Origin: Archivesica marissinica
Taxonomy: Eukaryota; Mollusca; Bivalvia; Venerida; Vesicomyidae
NCBI GenBank assembly: GCA_014843695.1
Contig: JABXNX010000102.1
Location: forward strand, 1 to 64,000
DNA: 64,000 nt
Direction of reading: 5' to 3'
Shown in pieces: positions 13,311 through 26,700 of this stretch. Every line of letters starts with the position of its first letter. The first letter of the stretch is position 1. The notes under the pieces are model-generated. The model had not been told where the DNA came from and made no database searches. It saw only the letters and a list, made by a program, of their open reading frames with translations. The translations under genes were made by a program, and so were the position numbers.

Positions 13311-15517
13311 TTTTAAAGTGAGGCCCCAAAAGAGGGATGCCAGTACACATTCCAATTGTAAAGTGAGGCCACAATAGAAGGCTGACAGTACGCATTCCAA
13401 TTGTAAAGTGAGGCCCCAATATATGGCTGACAGTACGCATTCCAATTGTAAAGTGAGGCCCAAATAGAGGGTTGACAGTACATATTCCATTTGTAAAGTG
13501 AGGCCCAAATAGAGGGCTGACAATACATATTCCAATTGTATAGTGAGGCCCCAATAGATGGCTGGCGGTACATATTCCAATTGTAAAGTGAGGCCACACT
13601 ATAGAGTTGACAGTACATATTCCAATTGTAAAGTGAGGCCACAATAGAGGACCGACAGTGCGCATTCCAATTGTAAAATGAGGCCCCAATAGAGGGTTGA
13701 TAGTACACATTCCAATTGTAAAGTAAAGCCCCAATAGAGGGCTGACAGTACACATTCCAATTGTATAGTGAGGCCCCAAAAGAGGGTTGACAGTACAAAT
13801 TCCAATTGTAAAGTGAGGGCACAATAGATGATTGACAGTACATATTCCAATTGTAAAGTGAGGCCCCACTAGAGGGTTGATAGTACACGTTGCAATTGTA
13901 AAGTGAGGCACCAATATAGGGCTGACAGTACACATTGCAATTGTAAAGTGAGGCACCAATAGAGGGCTGACATTACACATTGCAATTGTAAAGTGAGGGC
14001 ACAATAGAGGGTTGACAGTACATATTCCAATTGTATAGTGAGGCCCCAATAGAGGGTTGACAGTACACATTCCAATTGTAAAGTGAGGCCACAATAGAGG
14101 GCTGACAATACCCATTCCAATTGTAAAGAGAGGCCACAATAGAGGATTGACAGTACATATTCCAATTGTAAAGTGAGGCCACAATAGAGGGTTGACAGTA
14201 CATATTCCAATTGTAAAGTGAGGCCCACAATTAAGGGCTGATAGTACACATTCCAATTGTAAAGTGAGGCCACAATAGAGGGTGACAGTACATATTCCAA
14301 TTGTAAAGTGAGGCCCACAATTAAGGGCTGATAGTACACATTCCAATTGTAAAGTGAGGCCACAATAGAGGGCTGACAGTACACATTCCAACTGTAAAGT
14401 GAGGCCACAATAGAGGGCTGACAGTACACATTCCAATTGTAAAGTGAGGCCACAATAGAGGGTTGACAGTACATATTCCAAGTGTAAAGTGAGGCCACAA
14501 TAGAGGGTTGACAGTACATATTCCAGTTGTAAAGTGAGGCCACAATAGAGGGCTGACAGTACATATTCCAATTGTAAAGTGAGGCCACAATAGAGGGTTG
14601 ACAGTACATATTCCAATTGTAAAGTGAGGCCACACTAGCGGGTTGACAGTACATATTCCAATTGTAAAGTGAGGCCCCAATAGAGGGCTGACAGTACGCA
14701 TTCCAATTGTAAAGTGAGGGCACAATAGATGGTTAACAGTACATATTCCAATTGTAAAGTGAGGCCCCAATAGAGGGCTGACAATACATATTCCAATTGT
14801 AAAGTGAGGGCACAATAGATGGTTAACAGTACATATTCCAATTGTAAAGTGAGGGCTCAATAGAGGGCTGACAATACATATTCCAATTGTAAAGTGAGGC
14901 CACAATAGAGGGCTGACAATACATATTCCAATTGTAAAGTGAGGCAACAATAGAGGGCTGACAATACACATTCCAAGTGTAAAGAGAGGCCACAATAGAG
15001 GGTTGACAGTACACATTCCAATTGTAAAGTGAGGCCACAATAGAGGGTTGACAGTACACATTCCAATTGTAAAGTGAGGCCACAATAGAGGGCTGACAGT
15101 ACACATTCCAATTATAAAGTGAGGCCACAATAGAGGGCTGACAGTACGCATTCCAATTGTAAAGTGAGGCCCCAATAGAGGACTGACAGTACGCATTCCA
15201 ATTGTAAAGTGAGGCCACAATAGAGGGCTGACAGTACGCATTCCAATTGTAAAGTGAGGCCCCAATAGAGGACTGACAGTACGCATTCCAATTGTAAAGT
15301 GATGCCCCAATAGAGGGCTGACAGTACATATTCCAATTGTAAAGTGAGGCCACAATAGAGGGTTGACAGTACGCGTTCCAATTGTAAAGTGAGGGCACAA
15401 TAGAGGGCTGACAGTACATATTCCAATTGTAAAGTGAGGGCACAATAGAGGGTTGACAGTACGCATTCCAATTGTAAAATGAGGCCCCAATAGAGGGATG
15501 ACAGTACATATTCTAAT
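13311..15517 (-). repeat. 45-bp satellite array, about 49 units
   Basis: Units of 45 bp, with core AATTGTAAAGTGAGGCC then an AATAGAGGG and a GACAGTAC word on the + strand. Because 45 is 15 codons and the unit has no minus-strand stop, all three minus frames stay open for hundreds of residues (longest about 436 codons at 13306-14616). This looks like a composition effect rather than a gene. The array fills most of the Rab intron between exons 12640-12700 and 16112-16250. One stray unit lies at about 15583-15608. Confidence 0.95.
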
Positions 15518-15778
15518 TAACCATTTACCCATTACACAAACAGAACCAGCGCTGTATATATAGGTGGGAGTGGGTTAATATGTCCCAATAGAGGGTTGAA
15601 CATATATGGTCCAAGTCACCATCATTTTAAAAGAACCGTTGAAAACACGTCGCCCATTGGTCATGTGTGTATGCATGCTTCATATACTACACTCTCTCCA
15701 TTCTGCCACGATAGTATTTCTATCAACAGTCGGACATTCAAACCCCTGCATTTGTTTGGAATGTCTGATTTATATACT

Positions 15779-16041
15779 ATGTGTGTTTTACGATTATTTA
15801 TCGTCGCTACCGGTTGCCCATATAGCGACGCCTCCTGAAGAGTTTTGGAGGATAGTGCAATGGTACCTATATAGTCTCATCTGGTTCTCTTACGTGCATG
15901 GTGTAAAGCAACTACACGAGACCTCGGTTTAAAGTTCCATCTGAAAGATTGTTAATTGTATTAGGGTCAGACGGGGGATCGAACATGCGATCACTGGATT
16001 ACCAGTCCAACGTGTTCACCACTGGACTACAGATCCGTCTG
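15779..16041 (-). mobile_element. tRNA-headed SINE, copy 1 (family A)
   Basis: Minus-strand copy with a tRNA-like head (GTCCAGTGGT and GTTCGATCCCCCGTCTGA type words), a body with GACACGAGACCTCGG in reverse, and a 3' end giving GGGCAACCGGTAGCGACG then AATAAACG. It lies in the Rab intron just upstream of the G3 exon. Confidence 0.85.
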
Positions 16042-16111
16042 TAAAATCCTGATTTATGTACACATGCATTATATTTTTATATATGACGTTATTTACTGTC
16101 CGTGTGTTTAG

Positions 16112-16250
16112 GGATACAGCAGGCGAGGACAGATTCCACTCAGTCAACAAATGGCAGTATCGTGGAGTTAAGGGCGTCATTATAGTATATGACGTCACAG
16201 ACAAATCAACGTTCACGCACCTGTCTTACTGGATGCGCAGCGTAAACGAC
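16112..16250 (+). CDS. Rab-like GTPase, switch II / G3 exon
   Basis: This exon of 46 codons plus one leading base carries the G3 motif DTAGEDRF, then a YRG and GVIIVYDVTD, typical of the Rab switch II, helix 2 and beta 4 region. Small GTPases of this family act as membrane-traffic switches on the cytosolic face of membranes. The exon begins after TTTAG at 16111 and ends in phase 0 before a GTACGT donor at 16251. The usual catalytic Gln after DTAG is Glu here, and the usual Glu after it is Asp, so intrinsic GTP hydrolysis may be altered (inference). The YYRG of most Rabs is QYRG. About 25 bp after the donor the 35-mer satellite begins. A minus-strand SINE ends about 70 bp before the exon. Confidence 0.92.
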
Positions 16251-16273
16251 GTACGTCACTAATTACAATAATT

Positions 16274-17880
16274 GCAGGGGTTTTGGATACATATATGTAC
16301 ACATGTGGTTAGGGGGTGTAGATAAATATATGTACACATGTGGTTAGGGGGGTTGGCTAAATATATGTACACATGTGGTTAGGGGGTGTAGATAAATATA
16401 TGTACACATGTTGTTAGGGGTTTGGATAAATATATGTACACATGTGGTTAGGGGGTGTAGATAAATATATGTACACATGTTGTTAGGGGTTTGGATAAAT
16501 ATATGTACACATGTTGTTAGGGGTTTGGATAAATATATGTACACATGTGGTTAGGGGGTGTAGATAAATATATGTACACATGTGGTTAGGGGATGTAGAT
16601 AAATATATGTACACATGTGGTTAGGGGGTGTAGATAAATATATGTACACATGTGGTTAGGGGATGTAGATAAATATATGTACACATGTGGTTAGGGGGTG
16701 TAGATAAATATATGTACACATGTGGTTAGGGGGTGTAGATAAATATATGTACACATGTGGTTAGGGGGTGTAGATACATATATGTACACATGTGGTTAGG
16801 GGGTTTGGATAAAATATATGTACACATGTGGTTAGGGGTTTGGATAAATTATATGTACACATGTGGTAGGGGTGTAGATAAATATATGTACACATGTGGT
16901 TAGGGGGTTTGGATAAAATATATGTACACATGTGGTAGGGGGTGTAGATAAATATATGTACACATGTGGTTAGGGGGTTTGGATACAATATATGTACACA
17001 TGTGGTTAGGGGGTTTGGATAAAATATATGTACACATGTGGTAGGGGTGTAGATAAATATATGTACACATGTGGTTAGGGGTTTGGATACATATATGTAC
17101 ACATGTGGTTAGGGGTTTGGATACATTATATGTACACATGTGGTTAGGAGGTTTGGATAAAATATATGTACACATGTGGTTAGGGGGTTTGGATAAATAT
17201 GTGTACACATGTGGTTAGGGGGTTTGGATAAATATATGTACACATGTGGTTAGGGGGTGTAGATAAATATATGTACACATGTGGTTAGGGGTTTGGATAA
17301 ATATATGTACACATGTGGTTAGGGGGTGTAGATAAATATATGTACACATGTGGTTAGGGGTTTGGATAAATATATGTGCACATGTGGTTAGGGGGTGTAG
17401 ATAAATATATGTACACATGTGGTTAGGGGTTGTAGATAAATATATGTACACATGTGGTTAGGTGTTTTGGATAAATATATGTACACATGTGGTTAGGGGG
17501 TGTAGATAAATATATGTACACATGTGGTTAGGGGTTTTGGATAAATATATGTACACATGTGGTTAGGGGTTTTGGATAAATATATGTACACATGTGGTTA
17601 GGGGTTTTGGATAGATATATGTACACATGTGGTTAGGGGGTTTGGATAAATATGTGTACACATGTGGTTAGGGGGTTTGGATAAATATATGTGCACATGT
17701 GGTTAGGGGTTTTGGATAAATATATGTACACATGTGGTCAGGGGGTTGGATAAATATATGTACACATGTGGCTAGGGGGTTGGATAAATATATGTACACA
17801 TGTGGTTAGGGGGTGTAGATAAATATATGTACACATGTGGTTAGGGGGTGTAGATAAATATATGTACACATGTGGTTAGG
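16274..17880 (+). repeat. 35-bp satellite array containing TTAGGGG, about 46 units
   Basis: Units of 34-35 bp with TATGTACACATGTGGTTAGG. They occur in two interleaved subtypes: GGTGTAGATAAA and GGTTTGGATAAA. Each unit has one TTAGGGG. The array fills the intron between the G3 and G4 exons, starting about 25 bp after the donor. Confidence 0.96.
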
Positions 17881-17979
17881 GAGTTGGCATCTCTCCGAGT
17901 GCTATTCTCTAGTTTTAGTATGTGTTCCTTTAATTTTATGTCATTATTTACCCAAATCTTAATGTCTATGATGCAACAG

Positions 17980-18087
17980 GAGATGGCACAAACGCATAAC
18001 AAATACGAGGCTGTTCCAATTGTGTTGCTAGGTAATAAATGTGACCTTGGCACTGAAAAGATGGTGAAAACTAAGGAAGGTCTCAAG
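17980..18087 (+). CDS. Rab-like GTPase, G4 exon
   Basis: Thirty-six codons, phase 0 at both ends. The exon contains VPIVLLGNKCDL, where NKCD is the G4 guanine-specificity motif, followed by a charged linker ending TKEGLK, as in the Rab alpha-4 helix region. The acceptor is GCAACAG at 17979 and the donor GTATCA at 18088. The acceptor is only about 100 bp after the last unit of the 35-mer array. The reading frame is intact, and the spacing from G3 (about 55 residues from DTAG to NKCD) is normal for Rabs. I cannot name the subfamily from sequence alone. Confidence 0.9.
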
Positions 18088-18255
18088 GTATCAAGTACTG
18101 TTTAATACCATTTTATTTGCTATGTTACATATATACTAGATGACTTGGAAAACGCACACTTCGGATAATTGTGTTTCTACATAAAAAACAATAACTATAC
18201 TAGAGGATATATATATATAGGTTTTTTTCGGGGTTTGTTGTCGCACCAACAGATT

Positions 18256-18536
18256 ATGTGTTATTTACGTTATTTATCGTCGCTAGCGGGTTGCCCATAT
18301 CAGTGACACCTCATGAAAAGATTAGTCATGTTGGAGAATAGTGCAATGATACAGACAGATAACCATTCCAGAATTTCCTCTGGTTCTTTTACGTGCAGTG
18401 TAAAGCACCGACACGAGACCTCGGTTTAAAATCCCATGTGAAAGACTGTTAATTTTTATTAGGTTCAGACGGGGGATCGAACCTGCGATCCCTGGAAAAT
18501 CAGTCCAACGTGTTAACCACTGGACGACATATCCAA
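18256..18536 (-). mobile_element. tRNA-headed SINE, copy 2 (family A)
   Basis: Minus-strand copy in the 870-bp intron between the G4 and G5 exons. Head, body and tail words of family A are present with about ten differences. It is preceded by a GTCGCACCAACAG word shared with family B. Confidence 0.85.
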
Positions 18537-18564
18537 CAGATTATGCCATGCATAATATTACATA

Positions 18565-18630
18565 GTGAGAAGCGAGCGCGCTAACCACTGCGCTAATCGG
18601 ACATGTCCAAGCTGTTGGTGCCAGTATAAA
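18565..18630 (-). mobile_element. tRNA-like SINE head fragment
   Basis: Minus strand reads TTAGCGCAGTGGTTAGCGCG, a good Pol III A-box region, followed by CTCGCTTCTCACT. The B box is not seen, so this is a truncated third SINE type. Confidence 0.5.
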
Positions 18631-18957
18631 CCCCAAACTCATAGAATGGTAAGATTCTGATAAACACACACATGTACTGTATAATAGCCAAACATATCGG
18701 CGCTCCCAGAACTATTTAAAAGATAACACAATACTCATAACTTCTAAGTCGCCCAAATGTATGTACGCGGTCACGGGTGGCGACTTAAAATAAACATAAC
18801 ATTCAGTCATAACTTCTTAAAGCATTTCACGACATATTCAACAATGAAAATGATTTCTAATGCTTGCTACAGCAAATTTAATACGTATGTACTTCAACTT
18901 GGCATTTTTTTTATTCCATTCAGTGTATGCTTTATATGGAATAACATTGTGTTACAG

Positions 18958-19077
18958 TTAGCTGAGAAAGAGCTGGCATTTGAATTCTATGAGACAAGTG
19001 CAAAGACGGGTACAAATGTGTTCGATGCATTCCGGAAGTTGGCGTATCACGTGACTGATATATGTGACCCGGATGTT
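18958..19077 (+). CDS. Rab-like GTPase, G5 exon
   Basis: Forty codons, phase 0 at both ends. It encodes LAEKELAFEFYETSAKTG followed by a helix with VFDAFRKLA. ETSAK is the G5 guanine-binding motif of Rab proteins, and the following helix is the usual alpha 5. The acceptor is TGTTACAG (AG at 18956-18957) and the donor is a consensus GTAAGT at 19078. It completes the GTPase fold begun in the three upstream exons. The preceding 870-bp intron holds a SINE but no satellite. The following intron runs 21.8 kb to the terminal exon. Confidence 0.92.
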
Positions 19078-19238
19078 GTAAGTATTACGTACATTCGCCA
19101 CTGGCTGACTCTACTATTACCGAAAAGCACCGATTTAGATCAGTGGGCGAATAGTATAATACTATCCGTACCCACATCCACTAGACACAATCACGTGTAT
19201 GGCCTATGTAGTGTGTAAGACGTATATATACAAATGAC

Positions 19239-19550
19239 TTAACGGGCAGTAATCCAGTGTTGGCCTGCGAATCCAGGCACCACAGGTTCTGTCCCCCCGT
19301 CATCATCTTTAGTAATCGCATTACTCTGTCTAGAGTATACTCACGATAGAGTCTGACCCTAATACTATTAACAGTCTTTCAGATGGGACTTTCAACCGAA
19401 GTCTTGTGTCGATGCTTTACACCGTGCATGTAAAAGAACTAGTGGATACTGGAATGGGTCTCTGTGTGTATCATTGCACTATTTTCCGAAAATCTAAAAT
19501 GGCGTCGCTCATATGGGCAACCGGTAGCGATGATACATAACCGTAAAGCT
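19239..19550 (+). mobile_element. tRNA-headed SINE, copy 3 (family A), rearranged
   Basis: The head is diverged and interrupted by about 50 bp after CCCCCCGTC. The body (TCTGACCCTAATA, AACAGTCTTTCAGATGGG) and 3' end (CATATGGGCAACCGGTAGCG) are clear. Confidence 0.75.
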
Positions 19551-19710
19551 CACACATTGTATCTAATATGTGGAGCTGAAGCATATTAATGTAGTGTATT
19601 AGGTATACGTCGCTTTGTCATTAGGGACTCTAGGACCGCTCCTGGTGCGTCTAAATACTACTATTGTAATTTAAATTCATTATTATACTGTAAGAAACAC
19701 TGTTTGTTTG

Positions 19711-19958
19711 CTTAACCCTTTCAACCCCACAGGCCTCTAAATAGGCTTATGAAAAGTGTAGATCCAGATGAGCAGGCTCGTGACGAGCCGTCTCATCAGG
19801 ATCTGCACTTTTTTGCCAGTAATAATTATTACTATTTTTAGATAAAATTACCCATTTTGATAAATGAACTGGTCCAAAGGTAATTTTCTTATTAATTTAT
19901 TGGTCTGAAAATATCACGCACCAGTCCATGTCAGTTACTTGGGGTTGAATGGGTTAAA
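19711..19958. mobile_element. MITE-like element with hairpin core
   Basis: Terminal inverted repeats of about 19 bp: left TTAACCCTTTCAACCCCA, right the reverse complement of TTTAACCCATTCAACCCCA. The centre, 19752-19812, is an imperfect hairpin with arms of about 30 bp meeting at GGCTCGTGACGAGCC. No coding capacity. It lies in the last Rab intron. Confidence 0.75.
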
Positions 19959-20042
19959 CAATACTGTATCATATACCATACTTACCTATCCAGGTAAATA
20001 ATATATAGTATATCATACATAATTCATGCCAATATGTTACAG

Positions 20043-20332
20043 ACGAATCTGTAGTCCAGTGGTAACAAGCTGGACTGGTAATACAGGGATCGCAGGTTCG
20101 ATTCCCCGTCTGACCCTAATAAAATTAACAGTCTTTCAGATGCGTTAAACCGAGGTCTCGTGTCGGTGCTTTACACCGTGCACGTAAAACAACCAGAGGA
20201 GATTCTGGAATGGGTCTCTGTCTGTATCATGCACTATCCTCCAAAATCTAAAATAACTAATCTCTTCAGGAGGTGTCGCTCATATGGGCAACCGGTAGAG
20301 ACGATAAATAAACATAAAACACACACATGCGC
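20043..20332 (+). mobile_element. tRNA-headed SINE, copy 4 (family A), near full length
   Basis: One of the best copies. The head has TAGTCCAGTGGTAACA (A box) and GCAGGTTCGATTCCCC (B box). The anticodon-arm region is a tRNA-Thr-like CTGGACTGGTAAT. The body and the GGGCAACCGGTAGAGACGAT end run into AATAAACATAAAACACACAC. Confidence 0.88.
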
Positions 20333-20371
20333 AATATGTTTGTACATTTGATTTGTTTATTATATGGTTTT

Positions 20372-20629
20372 GGTGGTTTCTGTCGCACCAACAACTTATG
20401 TTCAGCATAATTAAATTGGTGCAGGTAGACCCCAGGTGCAATTACGAACAGTATTACAGGCACGGACTGGCACCGGATAGAAACACCGACAGTCCGTAAG
20501 TGAGCTGGACAGCGTCCTCACATGCATAGAACACCCCCAGTGTGGCCCTGATTCAAACCTACACCGATGAAGGGCAAGTGATTTGAATCCAACGACCATT
20601 ACCACTAAGCTATGAAGCCATCGCCTACC
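20372..20629 (-). mobile_element. tRNA-headed SINE, family B
   Basis: The minus strand has an A-box-like TAGCTTAGTGGTAATGG and a B-box-like TAGGTTTGAATCAGG. The other end carries GTCGCACCAAC in + orientation. It shares words with the partial copy at 49196-49340 and the dimer at 12886-13035. Confidence 0.55.
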
Positions 20630-20734
20630 GTTTTTATTTTATTGTACTTATTATAGAATGCTATAAAATAGATTTGAACTAACTATCGTTATTTCCATTC
20701 CGTTAATGATACTGCTGCATGTGGTACATATCTT

Positions 20735-23700
20735 AATGTATATACATGACTTACACAGTGTATAGATATGACTTACACAATGTATAGGTATGACTTACAC
20801 AATGTATATACATGACTTACACAGTGTATAGATATGACTTACACAATGTATAGGTATGACGTACACAATGTATAGGTATGACTTACACAATGTATAGATA
20901 TGACGTACACAATGTATAGGTATGACTTACACAATGTATAGGTATGACTTACACACTGTATAGGTATGACTTACACAATGTATAGATATGACTTACACAA
21001 TGTATAGGTATGACTTACACAATGTATAGGTATGACTTACACAATGTATATACATGACTTACACAGTGTATAGATATGACTTACACAATGTATAGGTATG
21101 ACTTACACAATGTATATACATGACTTACATGGTGTATAGATGTGACTTACACAATGTATAGGTATGACGTACACAATGTATATACATGACTTACACAGTG
21201 TATAGATATGACTTACACAATGTATAGGTATGGCGTACACAATGTATATGCATGACTTACACAGTGTATAGATATGACTTACACAATGTATATACATGAC
21301 TTACACAGTGTATAGATATGACTTACACAATGTATATACATGACTTACACAGTGTATAGATATGACTTACACAATGTATATACATGACTTACACAGTGTA
21401 TAGATATGACTTACACAATGTATAGGTATGACTTACACAATGTATAGATATGACTTACACTATGTATAGGTATGACTTACACAATGTATAGATATGACTT
21501 ACACAATGTATAGGTATGACTTACACAATGTATAGGTATGACTTACACAATGTATAGGTATGACATACACAATGTATAGGTATGACTTACACAATGTATA
21601 GGTATGACTTACACAATGTATAGGTATGACTTACACACTGTATAGGTATGACTTACACAATGTATAGGTATGACTTACACAATGTATAGATATGACTTAC
21701 ACAATGTATAGGTATGACTTACACAATGTATAGGTATGACTTACACAATGTATAGATATGACGTACACACAATGTATATATATGACTTACACAATGTATA
21801 TATATGACTTACACAATGTATAGATATGACTTACACAATGTATAGATATGACTTACACAATGTATAGGTATGACTTACACAATGTATAGATATGACGTAC
21901 ACACAATGTATATATATGACTTACACAATGTATATATATGACTTACACAATGTATATATATGACATACACAATGTATAGATATGACTTACACAATGTATA
22001 GGTATGACTTACACAATGTATAGATATGACTTACACTATGTATAGATATGACTTACACACTGTATAGGTATGAATTACACAATGTATAGGTATGACTTAC
22101 ACACTGTATAGGTATGACTTACACAATGTATAGGTATGACTTACACAATGTATAGATATGACTTGCACAATGTATAGGTATGACTTACACAATGTATAGA
22201 TAAGACTTACACAATGTATAGGTATGACTTACACAATGTATATATATGACTTACACAATGTATAGATATGACTTACACAATGTATATATAGGTATGACTT
22301 ACACAATGTATAGATATGACTTACACAATGTATAGATATGACTTACACAATGCATAGGTATGACTTAAAAAATGTATAGGTATGACTTACACAATGTATA
22401 GATATGACTTACACAATGTATAGATATGACTTACACAATGTATAGATATGACTTACACAATGTATATATAGGTATGACTTACACAATGTATAGATATGAC
22501 TTACAAAATGTATAGGTATGACTTACACAATATATAGATATGACTTACACAATGTATATATATGACTTATACAATGCATAGATATGACGTACACAATGTA
22601 TATATAGATATGACTTACACAATGCATAGATATGACTTACACAATGTATAGGTATGACTTACACAATGCATAGATATGACTTACATAATGTATATATAGA
22701 TATGACTTACACAATGTATAGATATGACTTACACAATGTATAGGTATGACTTACACAATGTATATATAGATATGACTTATAAAATGTATAGATATGACTT
22801 ACACAATGCATAGGTATGACTTACACAATGTATGACGTACACAATGTATAGGTATGACTTACACAATGTATAGGTATGACTTACACAATGTATATACATG
22901 ACTTACACAATGTATATACATGACTTACACAATGTATAGGTATGACTTACACAATGTATATACATGACTTACACAATGTATAGGTATGACTTACACAATG
23001 TATAGGTATGACTTACACAATGTATAGATATGACTTACACAATGTATAGGTATGACTTACACAATGTATATATATGACTTACACAATGTATAGATATGAC
23101 TTACACAATGTATATATAGGTATGACTTACACAATGCATAGATATGACTTACACAATGTATAGATATGACTTACACAATGCATAGGTATGACTTACAAAA
23201 TGTATAGGTATGACTTACACAATGTATAGATATGACTTACACAATGTATAGATATGACTTACACAATGTATATATAGGTATGACTTACACAATGTATAGA
23301 TATGACTTACACAATGTATAGGTATGACTTACACAATATATAGATATGACTTACACAATGTATAGATATGACTTATACAATGCATAGATATGACGTACAC
23401 AATGTATATATAGATATGACTTACACAATGCATAGATATGACTTACACAATGTATAGGTATGACTTACACAATGTATAGATATGACTTACATAATGTATA
23501 TATAGATATGACTTACACAATGTATAGATATGACTTACGCAATGTATATATAGATATGACTTACACAATGCATAGATATGACTTACACAATGTATATGTA
23601 TGACTTACACAATGTATATGTATGACTTACACAATGTATATGTATGACTTACAAAATGTATAGGTATGACTTACACAATGTATAGATATAACTTACACAA

Positions 23701-26700
23701 TGTATAGGTATGACTTACACAATGTATAGGTATGACTTACACAATGTATAGGTATGACTTACACAATGTATATACATGACTTACACAATGTATATACATG
23801 ACTTACACAATGTATAGGTATGACTTACACAATGTATAGATGTGACTTACACAATGTATAGGTATGACTTACACAATGTATAGGTATGACTTACACAATG
23901 TATAGATATGACTTACACAATGTATAGGTATGACATACACAATGTATATATATGACTTACACAATGTATATATATGACTTACACAATGTATATATAGGTA
24001 TGACTTACACAATGTATAGATATGACTTACACAATGTATATATAGATATGACTTACACAATGTATAGATATGACTTACACAATGTATAGATATGACTTAC
24101 ACAATGCATAGGTATGACTTACACAATGTATAGGTATGACTTACACAATGTATATACATGACTTACACAATGTATAGGTATGACGTACACAATGTATATA
24201 TATGACTTACACAATGTATGGATATGACTTACATACTGTATATACATGACTTACAAAATGTATAGGTATGACGTACACAATGTATATATATGACTTACAC
24301 AATGTATGGATATGACTTACACAATGTATAGCTATGACTTACACAATGTATAGATATGACTTACACAATGTATGGATATGACTTATACAATGTATAGGTA
24401 TGACTTACACAATGTATATATAGATATGACTTATACAATGCATAGATATGACTTACATAATTTATATATAGATATGACTTACACAATGTATAGATATGAC
24501 TTACACAATGTATATATAGATATGACTTACACAATGCATAGATATGACTTACACAATGTATAGGTATGACTTACACAATGTATAGATATGACTTACACAA
24601 TGTATATATAGATATGACTTACACAATGTATATATATGACTTATACAATGTATAGGTATGACTTACACAATGTATATATAGACATGACTTATACAATGTA
24701 TAGATATGACGTACACAATGTATAGGTATGACGTACACAATGTATAGATATGACTTACACAATGTATATTTAGATATGACTTACACAATGCATAGATATG
24801 ACTTACACAATGTATAGGTATGACTTACACAATGTATAGGTATGACTTACACAATGTATAGATATGACTTACACAATGTATAGATATGACTTACACAATG
24901 TATAGATATGACTTACACAATGTATATATAGGTATGACTTACACAATGTATAGATATGACTTACACAATGTATATATAGATATGACTTACACAATGTATA
25001 GATATGACTTATACAATGTATAGGTATGACTTACACAATGTATATATAGACATGACTTATACAATGTATAGATATGACGTACACAATGTATAGGTATGAC
25101 TTACACAATGTATAGATATGACTTACACAATGTATATATATAGATATGACTTACACAATGCATAGATATGACTTACACAATGTATAGGTATGACTTACAC
25201 AATGTATAGATATGACTTACACAATGTATAGATATGACTTACACAATGTATATATAGGTATGACTTACACAATGTATAGGTATGACTTAAACAATGTATA
25301 GGTATGACTTACACAATATATAGATATGACTTACACAATGCATATGTATGACTTACACAATGTATAGATATGACTTACACAATGAATAGATATGACTTAT
25401 ACAATGCATAGATATGACGTACACAATGTATATATAGATATGACTTACACAATGCATAGATATGACTTACACAATGTATAGGTATGACTTACACAATGTA
25501 TAGATATGACTTACATAATGTATATATAGATATGACTTACACAATGTATAGATATGACTTACACAATGTATATATAGATATGACTTACACAATGTATAGA
25601 TATGACTTACACAATGTATAGATATGACTTATACAATGTATAGGTATGACTTACACAATGTATATATAGATATGACTTACACAATGTATATATATGACTT
25701 ACACAATGTATAGATACGACTTATACAATGTATAGATATGACTTATACAATGCATAGATATGACGTACTCAATGGATATATAGATATAACTTACACAATG
25801 CATATATATGACTTACACAATGTATAGGTATGACTTACACAATGTATAGATATGACTTACATAATATATATATAGATATGACTTACACAATGTATTGATA
25901 TGACTTACGCAATGTATATATAGATATGACTTACACAATGCATAGTTATGACTTACACAATGTATAGGTATGACTTACACAATGTATAGGTATGACTTAC
26001 ACAATGTATATGTATGACTTACAAAATGGTTATACATGACTTACACAATGTATATACATGACTTACACAATGTATAGGTATGACTTACACAATGTATATA
26101 AATGACTTACACAATGTATAGGTATGACTTACACAATGTATAGATATGACTTACACAATGTATAGGTATGACTTACACAATGTATAGATATGACTTACAC
26201 AATGTATTGATATGACTTACACAATGTATATATAGGTATGACTTACACAATGTATAGATATGACTTACACAATGTATAAGTATGACTTACACAATATATA
26301 GATATGACTTACACAATGCATATGTATGACTTACACAATGTATAGATATGACTTATACAATGTATAGATATGACTTATACAATGTATATATAGATATGAC
26401 TTACACAATGCATAGATATGACTTACACAATGTATAGGTATGACTTACACAATGTATAGATATGACTTACATAATGTATATATAGATATGACTTACACAA
26501 TGTATAGATATGACTTACACAATGTATATATAGATATGACTTACACAATGTATAGATATGACTTACACAATGTATAGATATGACTTATACAATGTATAGG
26601 TATGACTTACACAATGTTTATATAGATATGACTTACACAATGCATAGATATGACTTACATAATGTATAGATATGACTTACACAATGTATATATAGATATG

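Noticed and set aside
15596..15932. 80- and 108-codon plus-strand frames
   Set aside because: They run into an antisense SINE copy and show no domain. They are not the missing P-loop exon (no GxxxxGK[ST]).
18757..18957. Start of the 153-codon frame as a separate protein
   Set aside because: The Rab-like part begins only after the acceptor at 18957; the preceding residues are intron read-through.
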